Counted from the first letter of the stretch, positions 1-9,241 are shown. The stretch is DNA of 57,950 bases from an uncultured Sphingomonadaceae bacterium (GCA_903871605.1 CAIQHF010000023.1:1-57950), one strand, 5' to 3'. Notes: a model not told the origin generated them from the sequence alone. Program-made: numbers and translations.

Positions 1-52
1 GCCGCAAATCATCCCCATCAAAGTCCGAACGCAGATCGATCGCCGCTGCCAT
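1..52 (-). CDS. IS630-like transposase, N-terminal fragment
   Basis: The first 17 codons of a gene start at ATG 52 and run off the left edge; the peptide begins MAAAIDLRSDFDGDD. A GGAGGAGG ribosome site lies about 6-12 nt upstream inside the element. This N-terminus resembles IS630-family transposases common in sphingomonads (recalled, not searched). An identical copy is at the right edge in the opposite orientation. No catalytic residue is within the visible part. Confidence 0.6.
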   Translation of the reverse strand, partial: MAAAIDLRSDFDGDDLR

Positions 53-138
53 CGCAAGCCTCCTCCAGCCTACGATGTTGAATCAGATCGAACCCGGTTT
101 GGGAATCCCCGACGTGAGTCAGCCTCACGCGGATTTGG
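1..138 (-). mobile_element. Left-end fragment of an IS630-like insertion sequence
   Basis: These bases are the exact reverse complement of the right end of the window. The terminus abuts a TA dinucleotide at 139-140, the target that IS630/Tc1-type elements duplicate. Inside it a strong ribosome site precedes an ATG at 52 that reads outward, off the window. Only the first ~140 bases of the element are present, so neither the second inverted repeat nor the catalytic core can be seen. The family assignment rests on the transposase N-terminus and the TA target and is moderately sure. Confidence 0.7.
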
Positions 139-163
139 TATGATCTACGACTGCGAGGATGGC

Positions 164-1258
164 ATGACCGGGTTTCTGAGAAACGTTTGGCACATGGTTG
201 CGTGGTGCGATGAGATAGGTCAGGACCTGATGTCGAGACGCGTCTGTGGGCAATCGCTGCTCATTTTCCGTCGGGTGGACGGTTCGGCAGTCGTCATGGA
301 CGATCGTTGCCCGCACCGCTTTGCACCTCTCAGCCTCGGCAACCGCGACGGAGATCGCGTCGCCTGCGGCTACCATGGCTTGGTGTTCGACGCGGAGGGT
401 CATTGCGTCGGAAATCCATTTTCGCCGAAGATCCCGTCAGGTGCCGCGGTCCGGACCTATCCCGTGATCGAGCAAGACAGCATCGTCTGGGTCTGGATGG
501 GGAGCGCCGCCGACGCCGATCAGAGCCTCATAGCAGACCTACCCTTTCTCCGGGACTTGCCGGAAGAGCGTCTGTTACGTGGATACACAAGGATGAGAGC
601 CAACTATGAGTATGGCACCGATAATCTGATGGATCTCAGTCATATCGAATTTGTCCATAAAGGCAGCTTCGCGGGCGCCGGAGTGATCTTCGCGGGAAGC
701 CATGAGGTGATCGAGGAAGGCGCAACGCTTCATTCGAATTGGTGGATGCCCGACGTGGCGGCCCCTGGACACACGACCGGGATATACCCCCCCAACATGC
801 GTACCGATCATTGGCTCGATATGCGATGGAATGCCCCTGCCACAATGCAGCTGACCGTCGGGGCGACGCCGTTAGGGGGCCCGCGAGCTGACGGTGTCGT
901 CGTCGAACAAGCGCATGTCCTCACTGCCGAAACCCAGGACACAACTCATTATTTCTGGGCCACAAGCGCAACATTTCCGTTGGCCGACGACGAAGCCACC
1001 GCTGGTTTCAAGGCGCTCTTCGCGAAAGCGTTCGACGAGGAAGATAAGCCGATGATTGAGGCGGCCTACGCGAATCTCGAGGGCGCTGATTTCTGGGATG
1101 CGCGACCGGTGTTCCTGGGCATTGATGCGGGCGGGACGCGCGCGCGCCGTATCCTTCAGAAGATGCGGCGGCTTGAGTTGCAATCTACGCCCGCGATGTC
1201 GCACGACGCGGGCTTCGGGGAGTGCCCACCCGGAGTTGGGGTATCGCCGCATTGTTGA
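164..1258 (+). CDS. VanA-type Rieske non-heme iron oxygenase
   Basis: This 364-residue oxygenase probably O-demethylates or hydroxylates an aromatic or related substrate, taking electrons from a separate reductase not found here. The Rieske [2Fe-2S] ligands are C49, H51, C68 and H71 (CPHR and CGYHG). The mononuclear iron site is the segment DNLMDLSHIEFVH, with H160 and H165. The length suits the vanillate demethylase/PobA-like group. ATG 164 is chosen because GAGGA lies just before it; an in-frame ATG at 140 falls on the IS boundary. The IS insertion has removed whatever promoter stood upstream, so expression may depend on the IS. An SDR gene follows after 2 nt. Confidence 0.85.
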   Translation: MTGFLRNVWHMVAWCDEIGQDLMSRRVCGQSLLIFRRVDGSAVVMDDRCPHRFAPLSLGNRDGDRVACGYHGLVFDAEGHCVGNPFSPKIPSGAAVRTYPVIEQDSIVWVWMGSAADADQSLIADLPFLRDLPEERLLRGYTRMRANYEYGTDNLMDLSHIEFVHKGSFAGAGVIFAGSHEVIEEGATLHSNWWMPDVAAPGHTTGIYPPNMRTDHWLDMRWNAPATMQLTVGATPLGGPRADGVVVEQAHVLTAETQDTTHYFWATSATFPLADDEATAGFKALFAKAFDEEDKPMIEAAYANLEGADFWDARPVFLGIDAGGTRARRILQKMRRLELQSTPAMSHDAGFGECPPGVGVSPHC

Positions 1259-1260
1259 AC

Positions 1261-2025
1261 ATGTTCCGCCTCGATGGGAAAACGGCACTGGTAACGGGTG
1301 GAACGCGCGGTTTGGGTTGGGCGATTGCGAGGCTATTTGGAAGCGTCGGCGCTAATGTCATGATAGCGAGCGAGAACTCCGCGGATTGTGAGGCGGCACA
1401 GCTTCGAGCTCGCGCCGACGGGCTCGAGATCAGTGCCAGAAGATGCAATGTGCGAGATATTGATGAGCAGCGAGCCTTGGTCGCCGCGACACTCGAGCGG
1501 TTCGGTCGGCTGGACATCCTGGTGGCTAATGCAGGAATTACCGGACCTCTAATCGCCACTCCGAACGCGTCGGCGGAGGAACTAGATCTTGTCCTATCAA
1601 CCAACCTGACGAGCGTCGTGAGACTCTGCGACCCGAGTTTGCCCTCGATGCGCGCCGCGGGCGGGGGCAGCATCGTCCTGATGTCCAGCATAGCCGGGAT
1701 CCGCGGCAACCGCGCGCTAGGCGCTTACGCGCTTTCCAAAGCCGCTCTGGCACAGCTCGCGCGAAATCTTGCTGTGGAGTGCGGGCCCGATAACATTCGC
1801 GCGAACGCGATCGCTCCAGGTTTCATCAAGACTGACCTCGCAACTCGCCTCCTAGAAGATCCGACGTTCATGGCGCGACGAATGGCGATGACACCGCTGA
1901 GGCGGCCAGGCGAGCCAGAGGAGATTGCGAGTGCAGCTTTGTACCTCGCTTCGAGGGCCGGTGCGTTTGTCACAGGTCACACGCTTGTCGTTGATGGGGG
2001 CACCACTATCACGGACGGCAACTAA
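1261..2025 (+). CDS. Short-chain dehydrogenase/reductase (SDR)
   Basis: A classical SDR of 254 residues that oxidises or reduces an alcohol/ketone with NAD(P). It shows the cofactor motif GGTRGLG near the N-terminus, NAG after strand 4, the catalytic serine in LMSS and YALSK as the catalytic Tyr/Lys pair. The C-terminal VVDGG pattern is typical of the family. The start at ATG 1261 lies 2 nt after the Rieske stop, so the two are co-transcribed and it probably acts on the oxygenase product. A longer reading from 1222 would overlap the oxygenase gene and adds no domain. Confidence 0.85.
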   Translation: MFRLDGKTALVTGGTRGLGWAIARLFGSVGANVMIASENSADCEAAQLRARADGLEISARRCNVRDIDEQRALVAATLERFGRLDILVANAGITGPLIATPNASAEELDLVLSTNLTSVVRLCDPSLPSMRAAGGGSIVLMSSIAGIRGNRALGAYALSKAALAQLARNLAVECGPDNIRANAIAPGFIKTDLATRLLEDPTFMARRMAMTPLRRPGEPEEIASAALYLASRAGAFVTGHTLVVDGGTTITDGN

Positions 2026-2315
2026 AGACGGTCTCCGAACGGTTCGGACACGCCGCGCAAACTATGTCAGAGCGTCTCTCAATAAAAGAGCAATGAAAGA
2101 ACAGCCGCACAAAATTCTGCGCTTGCGAGCGATGTCAAGCACAATGCGGAAAACCACAATGAGACGTGAAAGACTCGCGGATAGATGACGACATCACATG
2201 ACCCCGTTCGCGTGACACAAGCTATTTCGTTTACATGAAGCTATTGATGCGGCATCGTCGAGTCAACCGGATCGACGGTGATGATATGACGGTTATCGCC
2301 GTGTGGAGGAAAAAG

Positions 2316-3446
2316 ATGACGAGCAATCCAAGCCAAAAAGCGATACGGTCGGCGACAGACTGGCCGGTCAACGCCTGGTATGTTGCAGCCGCTTCGGACG
2401 AAGTCGGAACGTCGGTGCTGGGTCGCCGTATCTGCGGGCTTCCGGTCGCGATGTTCAGGGCGGCCGACGGCGTGGTCGCCGCGATGGAGGACTTCTGCCC
2501 GCATCGCGGCGCGCCACTCTCGCTCGGCTTCGTTCGCGATGGACAGCTGGTGTGTGGCTACCATGGGTTGGCGGCCGAATGTACCGGGCGGGTCGCATCG
2601 ATGCCCGGTCAACGCGTTGGAGGATTTCCACGCATTCGCAGCTTTGCTGTTGTCGAGCGCTTTGGCTTCATTTGGCTATGGCCCGGGGATCCGGATTTCG
2701 CGGATCCCGGAAAGCTGCCGCAGCTCGAATGGGCAGATAGTCCAGATTGGGCCTATGGCGGGAGCCGTTTTCACGTGCTGTGCGACTATCGCCTGATGAT
2801 CGACAATCTGATGGATCTCACCCACGAAACTTATGTGCATGGATCGAGCATCGGCCAGAAGGAAATTGACGAGGCCCCCGTTAAAACGCGGAAAATTGGT
2901 CAAAATATTATTACAAGCCGGTTCATGGATCGCGTAAAGGCTCCGCCGTTCTGGCGTATGGCGCTGAGCGGTGTCGGACTGCCTCAAGACGAAGCGGTTG
3001 ATCGCTGGCAAATTTGTCGATTTTCACTCCCAAGCAGCGTGATGATCGAAGTGGGAGTAGCTCTCGCTGGGCGCGGTGGATATGACGCACCGGACAACGT
3101 CAAGGTCTCGAGTATCGTCGTAGACTTCATGACGCCGGAAACAGAAAAGTCTCATCACTATTTCTGGGGGATGGCCCGGAAGTTTGCCGTTGATGATCCA
3201 TTGTTGACGGACAAGATCCGCGATGGCCAGTTTCAGATTTTTCGGGAAGACCTTGAAGTGCTTGAGCGGCAGCAGGCAAACCTGGACTCTGACCAAGGCC
3301 GACGGCTATTGCTCTTGAATATTGACGCCGGCGGCGCTCGGTCACGCGAGATGATTGAGGCGGCTATCACGAAGGAAACGTTAGGCAACCCCACGCCTGG
3401 CAACGAACACCCTCTAGGCTCAGATCGTGATCGGATGTCGCGCTAG
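2316..3446 (+). CDS. Second VanA-type Rieske oxygenase
   Basis: A 376-residue Rieske oxygenase paralogous to the one at 164. The [2Fe-2S] ligands are C61, H63, C80 and H83 (CPHRG and CGYHG), and the iron-binding segment is DNLMDLTHETYVH. ATG 2316 is preferred over upstream ATGs because GGAGGA stands 6 nt before it. The 290-nt gap from the preceding SDR suggests an independent promoter, but I see no clear -35/-10 pair. Its stop overlaps the stop of the convergent TetR gene by 4 nt. No reductase partner is nearby; substrate unknown. Confidence 0.85.
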   Translation: MTSNPSQKAIRSATDWPVNAWYVAAASDEVGTSVLGRRICGLPVAMFRAADGVVAAMEDFCPHRGAPLSLGFVRDGQLVCGYHGLAAECTGRVASMPGQRVGGFPRIRSFAVVERFGFIWLWPGDPDFADPGKLPQLEWADSPDWAYGGSRFHVLCDYRLMIDNLMDLTHETYVHGSSIGQKEIDEAPVKTRKIGQNIITSRFMDRVKAPPFWRMALSGVGLPQDEAVDRWQICRFSLPSSVMIEVGVALAGRGGYDAPDNVKVSSIVVDFMTPETEKSHHYFWGMARKFAVDDPLLTDKIRDGQFQIFREDLEVLERQQANLDSDQGRRLLLLNIDAGGARSREMIEAAITKETLGNPTPGNEHPLGSDRDRMSR

Positions 3447-4072
3447 CGTTTGAAATCGCTCGTATTCTCTAGAATCGCCGCTGCGACGGTTTGCCTTACC
3501 AATGCGTCACGCCACGTTTGGAAGCTCGTCTCTCCGTCACTGGCTAATGGCTGAAGAAGGCCCTTGCCGACTAAGCTAGCATAGCCGTAAATCGCCGACC
3601 AGAACGCAACGGTTCGGGCGCGAGCTTCGCCGTCGGCCATGCCGGGTATAGCGTCCTCGATTGCCCCACGAAGAAGCGCATAGGCCCGCAACTGCTCGGT
3701 GACGATCAGCGGATCAATGATCGGACGGGTCAATTCGCTTTCGTACATCAGATCGACCAGACGGGGCTTCTCGGCTTGAAAGGCAAAAAAGGCGTAGGCC
3801 AGTTCTGTCAGGACCTCGATAGGACTGCCCGCTTGTGCACGAATGGCGCTGCCACGCTCCCAGAGTTCGTCGAATCCCTCTTTCGCCATTGCGAGCAGAA
3901 AGGTGCGTTTGTCGGGAAAGTGGTGATAGGGCGCGCCAGGCGAAACGCCAGCATGAGCAGCGAGCTTGCGAACTGAGAGCCCTTCGTGGCCGCTGGCCGC
4001 GACATAGGCGTGGCCAACGCGAAGCAGGTCTGCTCGCAAATCTTCCTTATGATATGTCGTTGTGACCGCCAT
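3443..4072 (-). CDS. TetR-family transcriptional regulator
   Basis: A 209-residue repressor-type protein. Residues ~10-60 form the TetR helix-turn-helix, with VRKLAAHAGVSPGAPYHHF carrying the recognition helix. The C-terminal half resembles the WHG-type ligand domain. It is divergent from the FAD monooxygenase at 4152 and convergent with the second Rieske gene, so it most likely controls the monooxygenase and itself through the 79-nt intergenic region. The ligand cannot be inferred. Confidence 0.85.
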   Translation of the reverse strand: MAVTTTYHKEDLRADLLRVGHAYVAASGHEGLSVRKLAAHAGVSPGAPYHHFPDKRTFLLAMAKEGFDELWERGSAIRAQAGSPIEVLTELAYAFFAFQAEKPRLVDLMYESELTRPIIDPLIVTEQLRAYALLRGAIEDAIPGMADGEARARTVAFWSAIYGYASLVGKGLLQPLASDGETSFQTWRDALVRQTVAAAILENTSDFKR

Positions 4073-4092
4073 TTAACCCTTGCCTCGTAATC

Positions 4093-4110
4093 TGATCACT
4101 GCTTAGATCA
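4093..4110. promoter_or_regulatory. Candidate TetR operator
   Basis: An imperfect 18-bp inverted repeat with arms TGATC and GATCA around an 8-nt centre lies in the short divergent gap between the TetR gene and the FAD monooxygenase. Position and symmetry suit a TetR operator, but the arms are short and there is only one copy, so this is tentative. Confidence 0.35.
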
Positions 4111-4151
4111 TATCCAAACGCCGTTCATAGCGTGATGATTGAGGAGAAGGT

Positions 4152-5336
4152 ATGTCCAAAGGACGGATCGGCATCGTCGGCGCAGGGCCGGGCGGTATGG
4201 CAACCGCACTTGCCGCGATCAGGCTCGGTTATGACGTACAGATTTTTGAGCGCGCGTGCGAGATCAAGCCAGCGGGCAATATCCTTAATCTGTGGCCGCC
4301 GCCTCAAAAGGTATTGAAGCTCATTGGCGTAGACGTCAGTGATCTAGGTGCGGCATGCCATACGGTGTTCGCCAATGCCAAAGGTAAGGTCCGCGCCGAC
4401 GTGCTTTTGCCGCCTGAAGTGGTCAGCGAGTATGGCGGCGGCTTCATCGGCCTGCTTCGCTGGGGTCTTTACAAAAGAATGATCGAGGCATTGCCCGAAG
4501 GCGTTCTTTGCCTTGGTCATCAAGTAAACGGAATTGAGGACCTCGGAGATCGAGTTCGCGTCGACTTTGCAGGACAGCCGTCGCAGGAGTTCGATATTCT
4601 TGTCGGTGCCGACGGGCTTCACTCCTTCGTGCGAAAATGGCTATGGGGAGATTCGCCAATCCGTCGTCAGTTTCTGCATTTGATTGGTGGTTATCTTTTC
4701 CTGGACGAGGAAGGTCCGGCTGAAGGTGTAGTCGCGCATGATGCTACTACGCAGTTCAGCTACACCCCGATCCGCCACGAAGGAAAGTGGGGCTATGAAT
4801 GGTGGGTTCTGGAGGCCTTCAAAGAAGACGATCCGATACCGACCGACTTCATGAAATTTGCTAAGGATCGTGTGACCCGGTTTTCACCCTATTTGCAGAG
4901 TCTGGTCGATCAAACTCCGGTTGAGCATATGCAGCGGTGGGAGATCCGCGACCGGCCGCCGCTCAAGCAATGGTCGAAGGGGCGAGTGACATTGGTGGGT
5001 GATGCCGCGCATCCGACTTCGCCTTACGCGGCGTACGGCGCCGGCATGTCTATCGAGGACGGTTATTTTCTAGCACGGCACCTATCGTCGATAGATCTAA
5101 AAGATACTGGACAGGTGCGCGGTGCGCTTCAGGCATTCGAGGAACGGCGGAAACCGCACACCGCGACCGTGACCGAGACCGCGTACAAGACTGGCCGCAT
5201 GTTTCACCACTTGCCGAAGCCTTTGCGACCGCTCCGAGACTTTGTATTCGACAAGACACCCTTCTTGCAGAAGATGATTGGCAACGACACGCCAAAGCAT
5301 ATTTTGTCGCAGCTGGCGGAGATCGAGGACGCCTAA
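4152..5336 (+). CDS. FAD-dependent aromatic-type monooxygenase
   Basis: A 394-residue flavoprotein of the p-hydroxybenzoate hydroxylase/salicylate hydroxylase group, expected to hydroxylate its substrate using NAD(P)H and O2. The N-terminal GIVGAGPGGMA binds the ADP part of FAD, VGADGLHS is the DG motif, and VTLVGDAAHPTSPY is the GD motif near residue 285. A GGAGAAGG ribosome site precedes ATG 4152. It is transcribed away from the TetR gene and is probably its target. It could act after the Rieske enzymes in an aromatic pathway; the substrate is not evident. Confidence 0.85.
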   Translation: MSKGRIGIVGAGPGGMATALAAIRLGYDVQIFERACEIKPAGNILNLWPPPQKVLKLIGVDVSDLGAACHTVFANAKGKVRADVLLPPEVVSEYGGGFIGLLRWGLYKRMIEALPEGVLCLGHQVNGIEDLGDRVRVDFAGQPSQEFDILVGADGLHSFVRKWLWGDSPIRRQFLHLIGGYLFLDEEGPAEGVVAHDATTQFSYTPIRHEGKWGYEWWVLEAFKEDDPIPTDFMKFAKDRVTRFSPYLQSLVDQTPVEHMQRWEIRDRPPLKQWSKGRVTLVGDAAHPTSPYAAYGAGMSIEDGYFLARHLSSIDLKDTGQVRGALQAFEERRKPHTATVTETAYKTGRMFHHLPKPLRPLRDFVFDKTPFLQKMIGNDTPKHILSQLAEIEDA

Positions 5337-5441
5337 GTTATCGCTAAGAGTGGAACGCGTTGTCGCATGTCGCAGAATAGCCTCAGGCTAACGGCGCTCG
5401 TGCGTCCCACTATTTTCTAAGTGTGTCGCAAAAGAACTGCG

Positions 5442-5807
5442 TCATGGCAGCGATCTGGTAGCAATTGAGGACGGTTCCCCCAGCACCAGCGGGTTCTTGG
5501 CGAAGCGTGCGTCCGATAATGCATTTGGCACGACCATGATATCCGTGCCGAGCATCGCGTGCGCGCAAAAGGAGGAACTGCGCGGCGTCTCTCGTGTCGC
5601 CAGCCCAGTCCGCGCCGGAAACCATTGGCAGTCGGTCTCGACCAGACTGATGAGCGCGATCGGCGCTTTGCAAAGGGAAGCTGCAAAATCCGTGATTTTC
5701 GTGAACCTGGAGTCGTCGGTAAGTCCGGCTAGATCAGAGGTCTCGAACACAGTCTGACGCAACGGTTCGCCAGGCGTCGAGATGGCCTGGTCGATCATGT
5801 CCGGCAT
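5442..5807 (-). pseudogene. Truncated GAF-domain sensor gene
   Basis: A 121-codon reading frame matching the first part of a GAF domain as found at the N-terminus of sensor kinases and diguanylate cyclases: LCKAPIALISLVETDCQWF, then a segment ending NPLVLGEP. The fold should continue with the core strands and cofactor pocket, but the frame diverges after GEP and stops. No output domain follows. I read it as a remnant cut by rearrangement next to the IS3 element. A short intact protein is possible but unlikely. Confidence 0.55.
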
Positions 5808-5975
5808 AAGAAGCGCGCTTTCTGTGTGGTGGTCGATGGCGATACCTACCTAAGGTAACGCTGCAATCCGTTTTTTGGTCTCAAAATTATGCTCGCGGGA
5901 TTGGGCGGGTATTGAGGTGCCCCCGTCTGAGTGGTCCATCGACTATGATAGTCTGGACCACGAAAGGGACGACGA

Positions 5976-6254
5976 ATGCCGAGCAAGAAGCACAAGCCGG
6001 AAGAGATCATCGGGAAGCTACGTGAGGTTGAGATCGTGCTGGGCCAAGGCGGCACGACCGCCGAGGCCTGCCGACGGATCGCTTTCAGTGAGCAGACCTA
6101 CTATCGGCGGCGCAAGGAATATGGCGGGCTGAAGACGGACCAGGCTCGCCGGATGAAGGATCTGGAGAAGGAGAACCTACGTCTCCGCCGGGCGATCTCC
6201 GATCTGACCCTCGACAAGCTGATCTTGCAGGAGGCGGCACGGGGAAACTTCTGA
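5976..6254 (+). CDS. IS3-family transposase OrfA
   Basis: A 92-residue helix-turn-helix protein that binds the IS ends. It begins [19 protein letters not shown], has the DNA-binding helices around residues 10-45 ([19 protein letters not shown]), and ends in a leucine-zipper-like segment rich in K, E and L. Translation normally continues into orfB by -1 frameshifting at GGGAAAC just before its stop, giving the active OrfAB transposase; OrfA alone usually acts as an inhibitor. Confidence 0.9.
   Translation: MPSKKHKPEEIIGKLREVEIVLGQGGTTAEACRRIAFSEQTYYRRRKEYGGLKTDQARRMKDLEKENLRLRRAISDLTLDKLILQEAARGNF
6242..6248 (+). other. Probable -1 ribosomal frameshift heptamer
   Basis: The heptamer G GGA AAC is positioned in the zero frame two codons before the orfA stop. 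Slipping back one base enters the orfB frame, which is open from here and reads [11 protein letters not shown], the expected start of the OrfB part in this IS group. Confidence 0.65.
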
Positions 6255-6304
6255 GCCCCGCGCGGCGACGTCGATGTATCGATCAACTGCGGCGCGAGCT
6301 GCCG

Positions 6305-7147
6305 GTGTCCGAGCGGCGAATATGCCGTGTTCTCGGGCAACATCGATCGACACATCGCAAGGTGCCGCGCGGGGCGGACGATGAGCAGCGGCTGACCGAC
6401 GACATCATCGCATTGGCGAAACAGTACGGGCGTTACGGTTATCGCCGGGTAACCGCTTTGTTGCGCAATGCTGGTTGGACGGTGAACCGAAAGCGTGTCG
6501 AGCGGATCTGGCGCAAGGAGGGGCTCAAGGTGCCTCAGCGCCAGCCGAAACGGGGTCGGCTATGGCTCAACGACGGATCCTGCATCCGGCTTCGGCCGGA
6601 ATATCCTGGGCACGTCTGGGCGTACGACTTCGTCGAGGGGCGCACCCATGATGGGCGTAAGTTCCGCATCCTCACCATCATCGACGAGGCCAGCCGGGAG
6701 TGCCTCGCGCTCATCGTGGCGCGCCAGCTCAAGCATGAGGACGTGCTGGCGGCGCTCGCTGACCTGTTCATCGCACGAGGGCCGCCAGCCCATATCAGGT
6801 CGGATAATGGCGCGGAGTTCATCGCCACCGCCGTGCAGGTCTGGCTTGCCCAGATCGGGGTGAAGACCCTCTACATCGCACCCGGCTCGCCATGGGAGAA
6901 TGGTTATAATGAGAGCTTCAACGGGTCGCTTCGCGACGAACTGCTCAACGGCGAGATCTTCTACAGCCTCGCCGAGGCCAAGGTGCTGATCGAGGCGTGG
7001 CGGCGACATTACAACACCGTCCGCCCCCACAGCAGCCTGGGCTATCGGCCGCCGGCTCCGGAAACGGTGACACCGCCATTGCCGCCGTCCGGTTCCGCTT
7101 CGCTCCACCTACCGACGGCAATGGCGGCGGAAGCTACGATGCACTAA
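6305..7147 (+). CDS. IS3-family transposase OrfB (DDE integrase core)
   Basis: A 280-residue catalytic half of the transposase, with [19 protein letters not shown] at the start as typical of the IS407 group. The rve integrase fold supplies the acidic triad: D in WAYDFVEG, D in RSDNGAEF and E in [14 protein letters not shown]. The end has the usual IS3 motif [15 protein letters not shown]. The frame stays open upstream to the slippery site, so the functional product is probably the OrfAB fusion. Nothing looks damaged, so the element may be active. Confidence 0.9.
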   Translation: MSERRICRVLGQHRSTHRKVPRGADDEQRLTDDIIALAKQYGRYGYRRVTALLRNAGWTVNRKRVERIWRKEGLKVPQRQPKRGRLWLNDGSCIRLRPEYPGHVWAYDFVEGRTHDGRKFRILTIIDEASRECLALIVARQLKHEDVLAALADLFIARGPPAHIRSDNGAEFIATAVQVWLAQIGVKTLYIAPGSPWENGYNESFNGSLRDELLNGEIFYSLAEAKVLIEAWRRHYNTVRPHSSLGYRPPAPETVTPPLPPSGSASLHLPTAMAAEATMH

Positions 7148-7191
7148 CATTCAAACCGGACCACTCGGTGGGGGCCGATCAGGTCAGCGAA

Positions 7192-7845
7192 ATGGACATG
7201 CTCGGAATGGATGCGAGCACATCGGTGCCGGAGCGTTCGCCGTTTGGCACGCGTGCCGAGCGCGAGGCCGAGCGCGCCGGCAAGCGCGAGGCGGTGCTCC
7301 GCGCCGCGGTGCGAATGTTCAACGCGCGCGGCTTCCAGGCGACGTCGCTCGAGGACGTCGCCTCTAGCCTGCACATCACGAAGCCGACCATCTATCATTA
7401 TCTCGGCAACAAGCAGCAGGTGCTGCTCGAATGCGTGAGTCGCGGGCTCGCGGAGCTTCGGATCGCCGGCGAGGCGGCGCATGCGTCGCCCGGGGGCGGC
7501 CTGGTTCGCCTGCGCAGCTTTTTACGCGAATATGCCCGGATCATCATGGACGATTTCGGCCGCTGCGTGATCCGCACCGGCGATGAACTCCTCTCGGCAG
7601 AAGGGGCGGAACATTTCCGCGCCTTAAAGCGCCGTATCGACGACACGATGCGCACGCTGATCCGTGAAGGGATCGACGATGGCTCGATCGCCGCCGGCGA
7701 CGAGCGGCTGCTCGCCTTCACGTTGGCAGGTGCGCTCAACTGGCCGGCGCGCTGGCATGATCCGGCGGGGCCGCTCGGCTCGCCGGACATCGCGGCACAA
7801 ATGGTCGACATCCTCACCGCGGGGCTTGCGCCTCGACGATCGTGA
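7192..7845 (+). CDS. TetR-family regulator beside IS3
   Basis: A 217-residue TetR protein: the HTH is in VRMFNARGFQATSLEDVASS and ITKPTIYHYLGNKQQ, followed by a helical ligand domain. The start is uncertain: ATGs at 7192, 7198 and 7207 lie 10-25 nt from the IS3 end, so the native promoter and perhaps the first codons were replaced by the IS. Its 3' end overlaps the convergent MFS gene by 32 nt. It may have regulated that transporter or genes now lost on the other side of the IS. Confidence 0.75.
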   Translation: MDMLGMDASTSVPERSPFGTRAEREAERAGKREAVLRAAVRMFNARGFQATSLEDVASSLHITKPTIYHYLGNKQQVLLECVSRGLAELRIAGEAAHASPGGGLVRLRSFLREYARIIMDDFGRCVIRTGDELLSAEGAEHFRALKRRIDDTMRTLIREGIDDGSIAAGDERLLAFTLAGALNWPARWHDPAGPLGSPDIAAQMVDILTAGLAPRRS

Positions 7846-9199
7846 CCGCGGCGGGGACTGCTTCCGCTGTCGCGACGAGGTCGAGACGCCGACGCGCATG
7901 TTCGCGCACGACGACGAGCAGCATCAGGATCACGATTGGCGTGCAGATAGCGCCGATGCCCGCCAGCGCCACTGACAACGGATGGCGGACGCCCACCAGG
8001 CAATCGCTCACCACGCCCGCGACGATCGGCCCGAGCCCGGTGCCGAACAGCGCCGCGACCATCGCCATCAGCGCGATCGCCTGCGCGCGCAGATGGCGCG
8101 GCGTTATATATTGGAAGGGAAGCGAGGAGAGGCTGGTCACCGAACTGATCAGGAACAGCGCTGCCCCCATCAGCCACAGCTCGGCCGTGAGCGACGACGT
8201 CGACAGCCCAATCACCGCCGTGGGCCAGAGCAAGGCGAGCATGACCAACATGTAACGAAGCACGGTGCGGACCGGATCGTTGCCTGCGAACAGCATCACG
8301 ATCGCGCCTGCGGAAAGCGTACCGGCAGCGCCGCATATGAGATAGATCGGCCCGAACAGCGCGCCGATCCGCGTTTCGTCGATCCCCTTGGAGCGCATGA
8401 TCGCGCTCGGCAACCAAGTCACATAGCCCGCAAGGATGATCATCACGATCGCCATTGCGAACTGGAACAGCATGAAGATCTTCCAGTCTCTGTGGAACAG
8501 GGCAAAAATTTCTCCCAAGCCGGCTCCGACTACCGCAGCGGACTTCGCCTTCCTGTCGCGAATCAGCAGCAGCAGGATCGCGGGTACGAGCCCCGCCGCG
8601 CCGACGACGAGGAAGACGATCTGCCAATCCTCGACATGGACGAGCAGAGGCATGGCTGAGCGATTGAGCCCCTTCGCCCAGGCGTAGGCCGCGCCGCCTC
8701 CTGCCAGCGCAAGGCCGCCGCCGACATAGGGGGCGAGCATATAAAACGAGGTCGCGACCGCCAATTGGCGGCGGTTGAACCGGTCCGACAAGGTGGCGAG
8801 TGCAGCCGGCGTTAGCCCGGCCTCGCCGATCGCGATTCCGATCCGGGCGAGCATCATCTGCCAGAAGACGCTGGTTAGGCCACAGGCCATCGTCATCGCC
8901 GTCCAGAAGGCGACGCAGCCGCTCATCACGCGTGACCGTCGCGTGCGATCCGCTAGCCATGCGAGCGGCAGCGCGGCAGCGACGTAGAACAGCGAGAAGC
9001 TGACTCCCTGAAGTAGCCCGACCTGCGTATCGCTGATGTGGAGGCTGGCCTCGATCGGCCGGATCAGGAGGCTGATCACCTGCCGATCAACATAGGCGAC
9101 GGTGTAGCAGACCGCCAATAGGATCGCGACGAGCCAGCTGCGCCATGACGCACCCGAGGCCCCAACCTGCTGCGTCAGATCGATCGAGCCTGCCTCCAT
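7814..9199 (-). CDS. MFS transporter (spinster/hexuronate-like)
   Basis: A 461-residue inner-membrane permease with about 12 hydrophobic segments. After TM1 it has YTVAYVDRQVISLLIRPIE, and the loop between TM2 and TM3 holds LADRTRRSRV, the MFS motif-A region. It probably imports or exports an organic acid related to the pathway. A GGAGCGGGAAA ribosome site stands before ATG 9199. Degenerate IclR-type half-sites lie 43-57 nt upstream. The end is convergent with, and overlaps, the TetR gene at 7192. Confidence 0.85.
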   Translation of the reverse strand: MEAGSIDLTQQVGASGASWRSWLVAILLAVCYTVAYVDRQVISLLIRPIEASLHISDTQVGLLQGVSFSLFYVAAALPLAWLADRTRRSRVMSGCVAFWTAMTMACGLTSVFWQMMLARIGIAIGEAGLTPAALATLSDRFNRRQLAVATSFYMLAPYVGGGLALAGGGAAYAWAKGLNRSAMPLLVHVEDWQIVFLVVGAAGLVPAILLLLIRDRKAKSAAVVGAGLGEIFALFHRDWKIFMLFQFAMAIVMIILAGYVTWLPSAIMRSKGIDETRIGALFGPIYLICGAAGTLSAGAIVMLFAGNDPVRTVLRYMLVMLALLWPTAVIGLSTSSLTAELWLMGAALFLISSVTSLSSLPFQYITPRHLRAQAIALMAMVAALFGTGLGPIVAGVVSDCLVGVRHPLSVALAGIGAICTPIVILMLLVVVREHARRRLDLVATAEAVPAAVTIVEAQAPR

Positions 9200-9241
9200 T
9201 TTCCCGCTCCATTATCTTTTGTGGAACAATATGGCACGAGG

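Larger units (their letters stand above)
5913..7181 (+). mobile_element. IS3-family (IS407-group) insertion sequence
   Basis: A complete element of about 1.27 kb with imperfect terminal repeats: the left tip reads TGAGGTGCCCCCGTC and the right tip, reverse-complemented, TGATCGGCCCCCACC, both followed by GAGTGGTCC. It encodes orfA and orfB in -1 relation. The 4-bp flanks (GTAT left, GGTC right) differ, so there is no target duplication; IS407-type elements normally make a 4-bp one. The two flanks were therefore probably joined by recombination or deletion after insertion. Confidence 0.85.

Noticed and set aside
5378-5388. Palindrome AGCCTCAGGCT after the FAD monooxygenase
   Set aside because: Too short a stem and no T tract, so not a convincing terminator.
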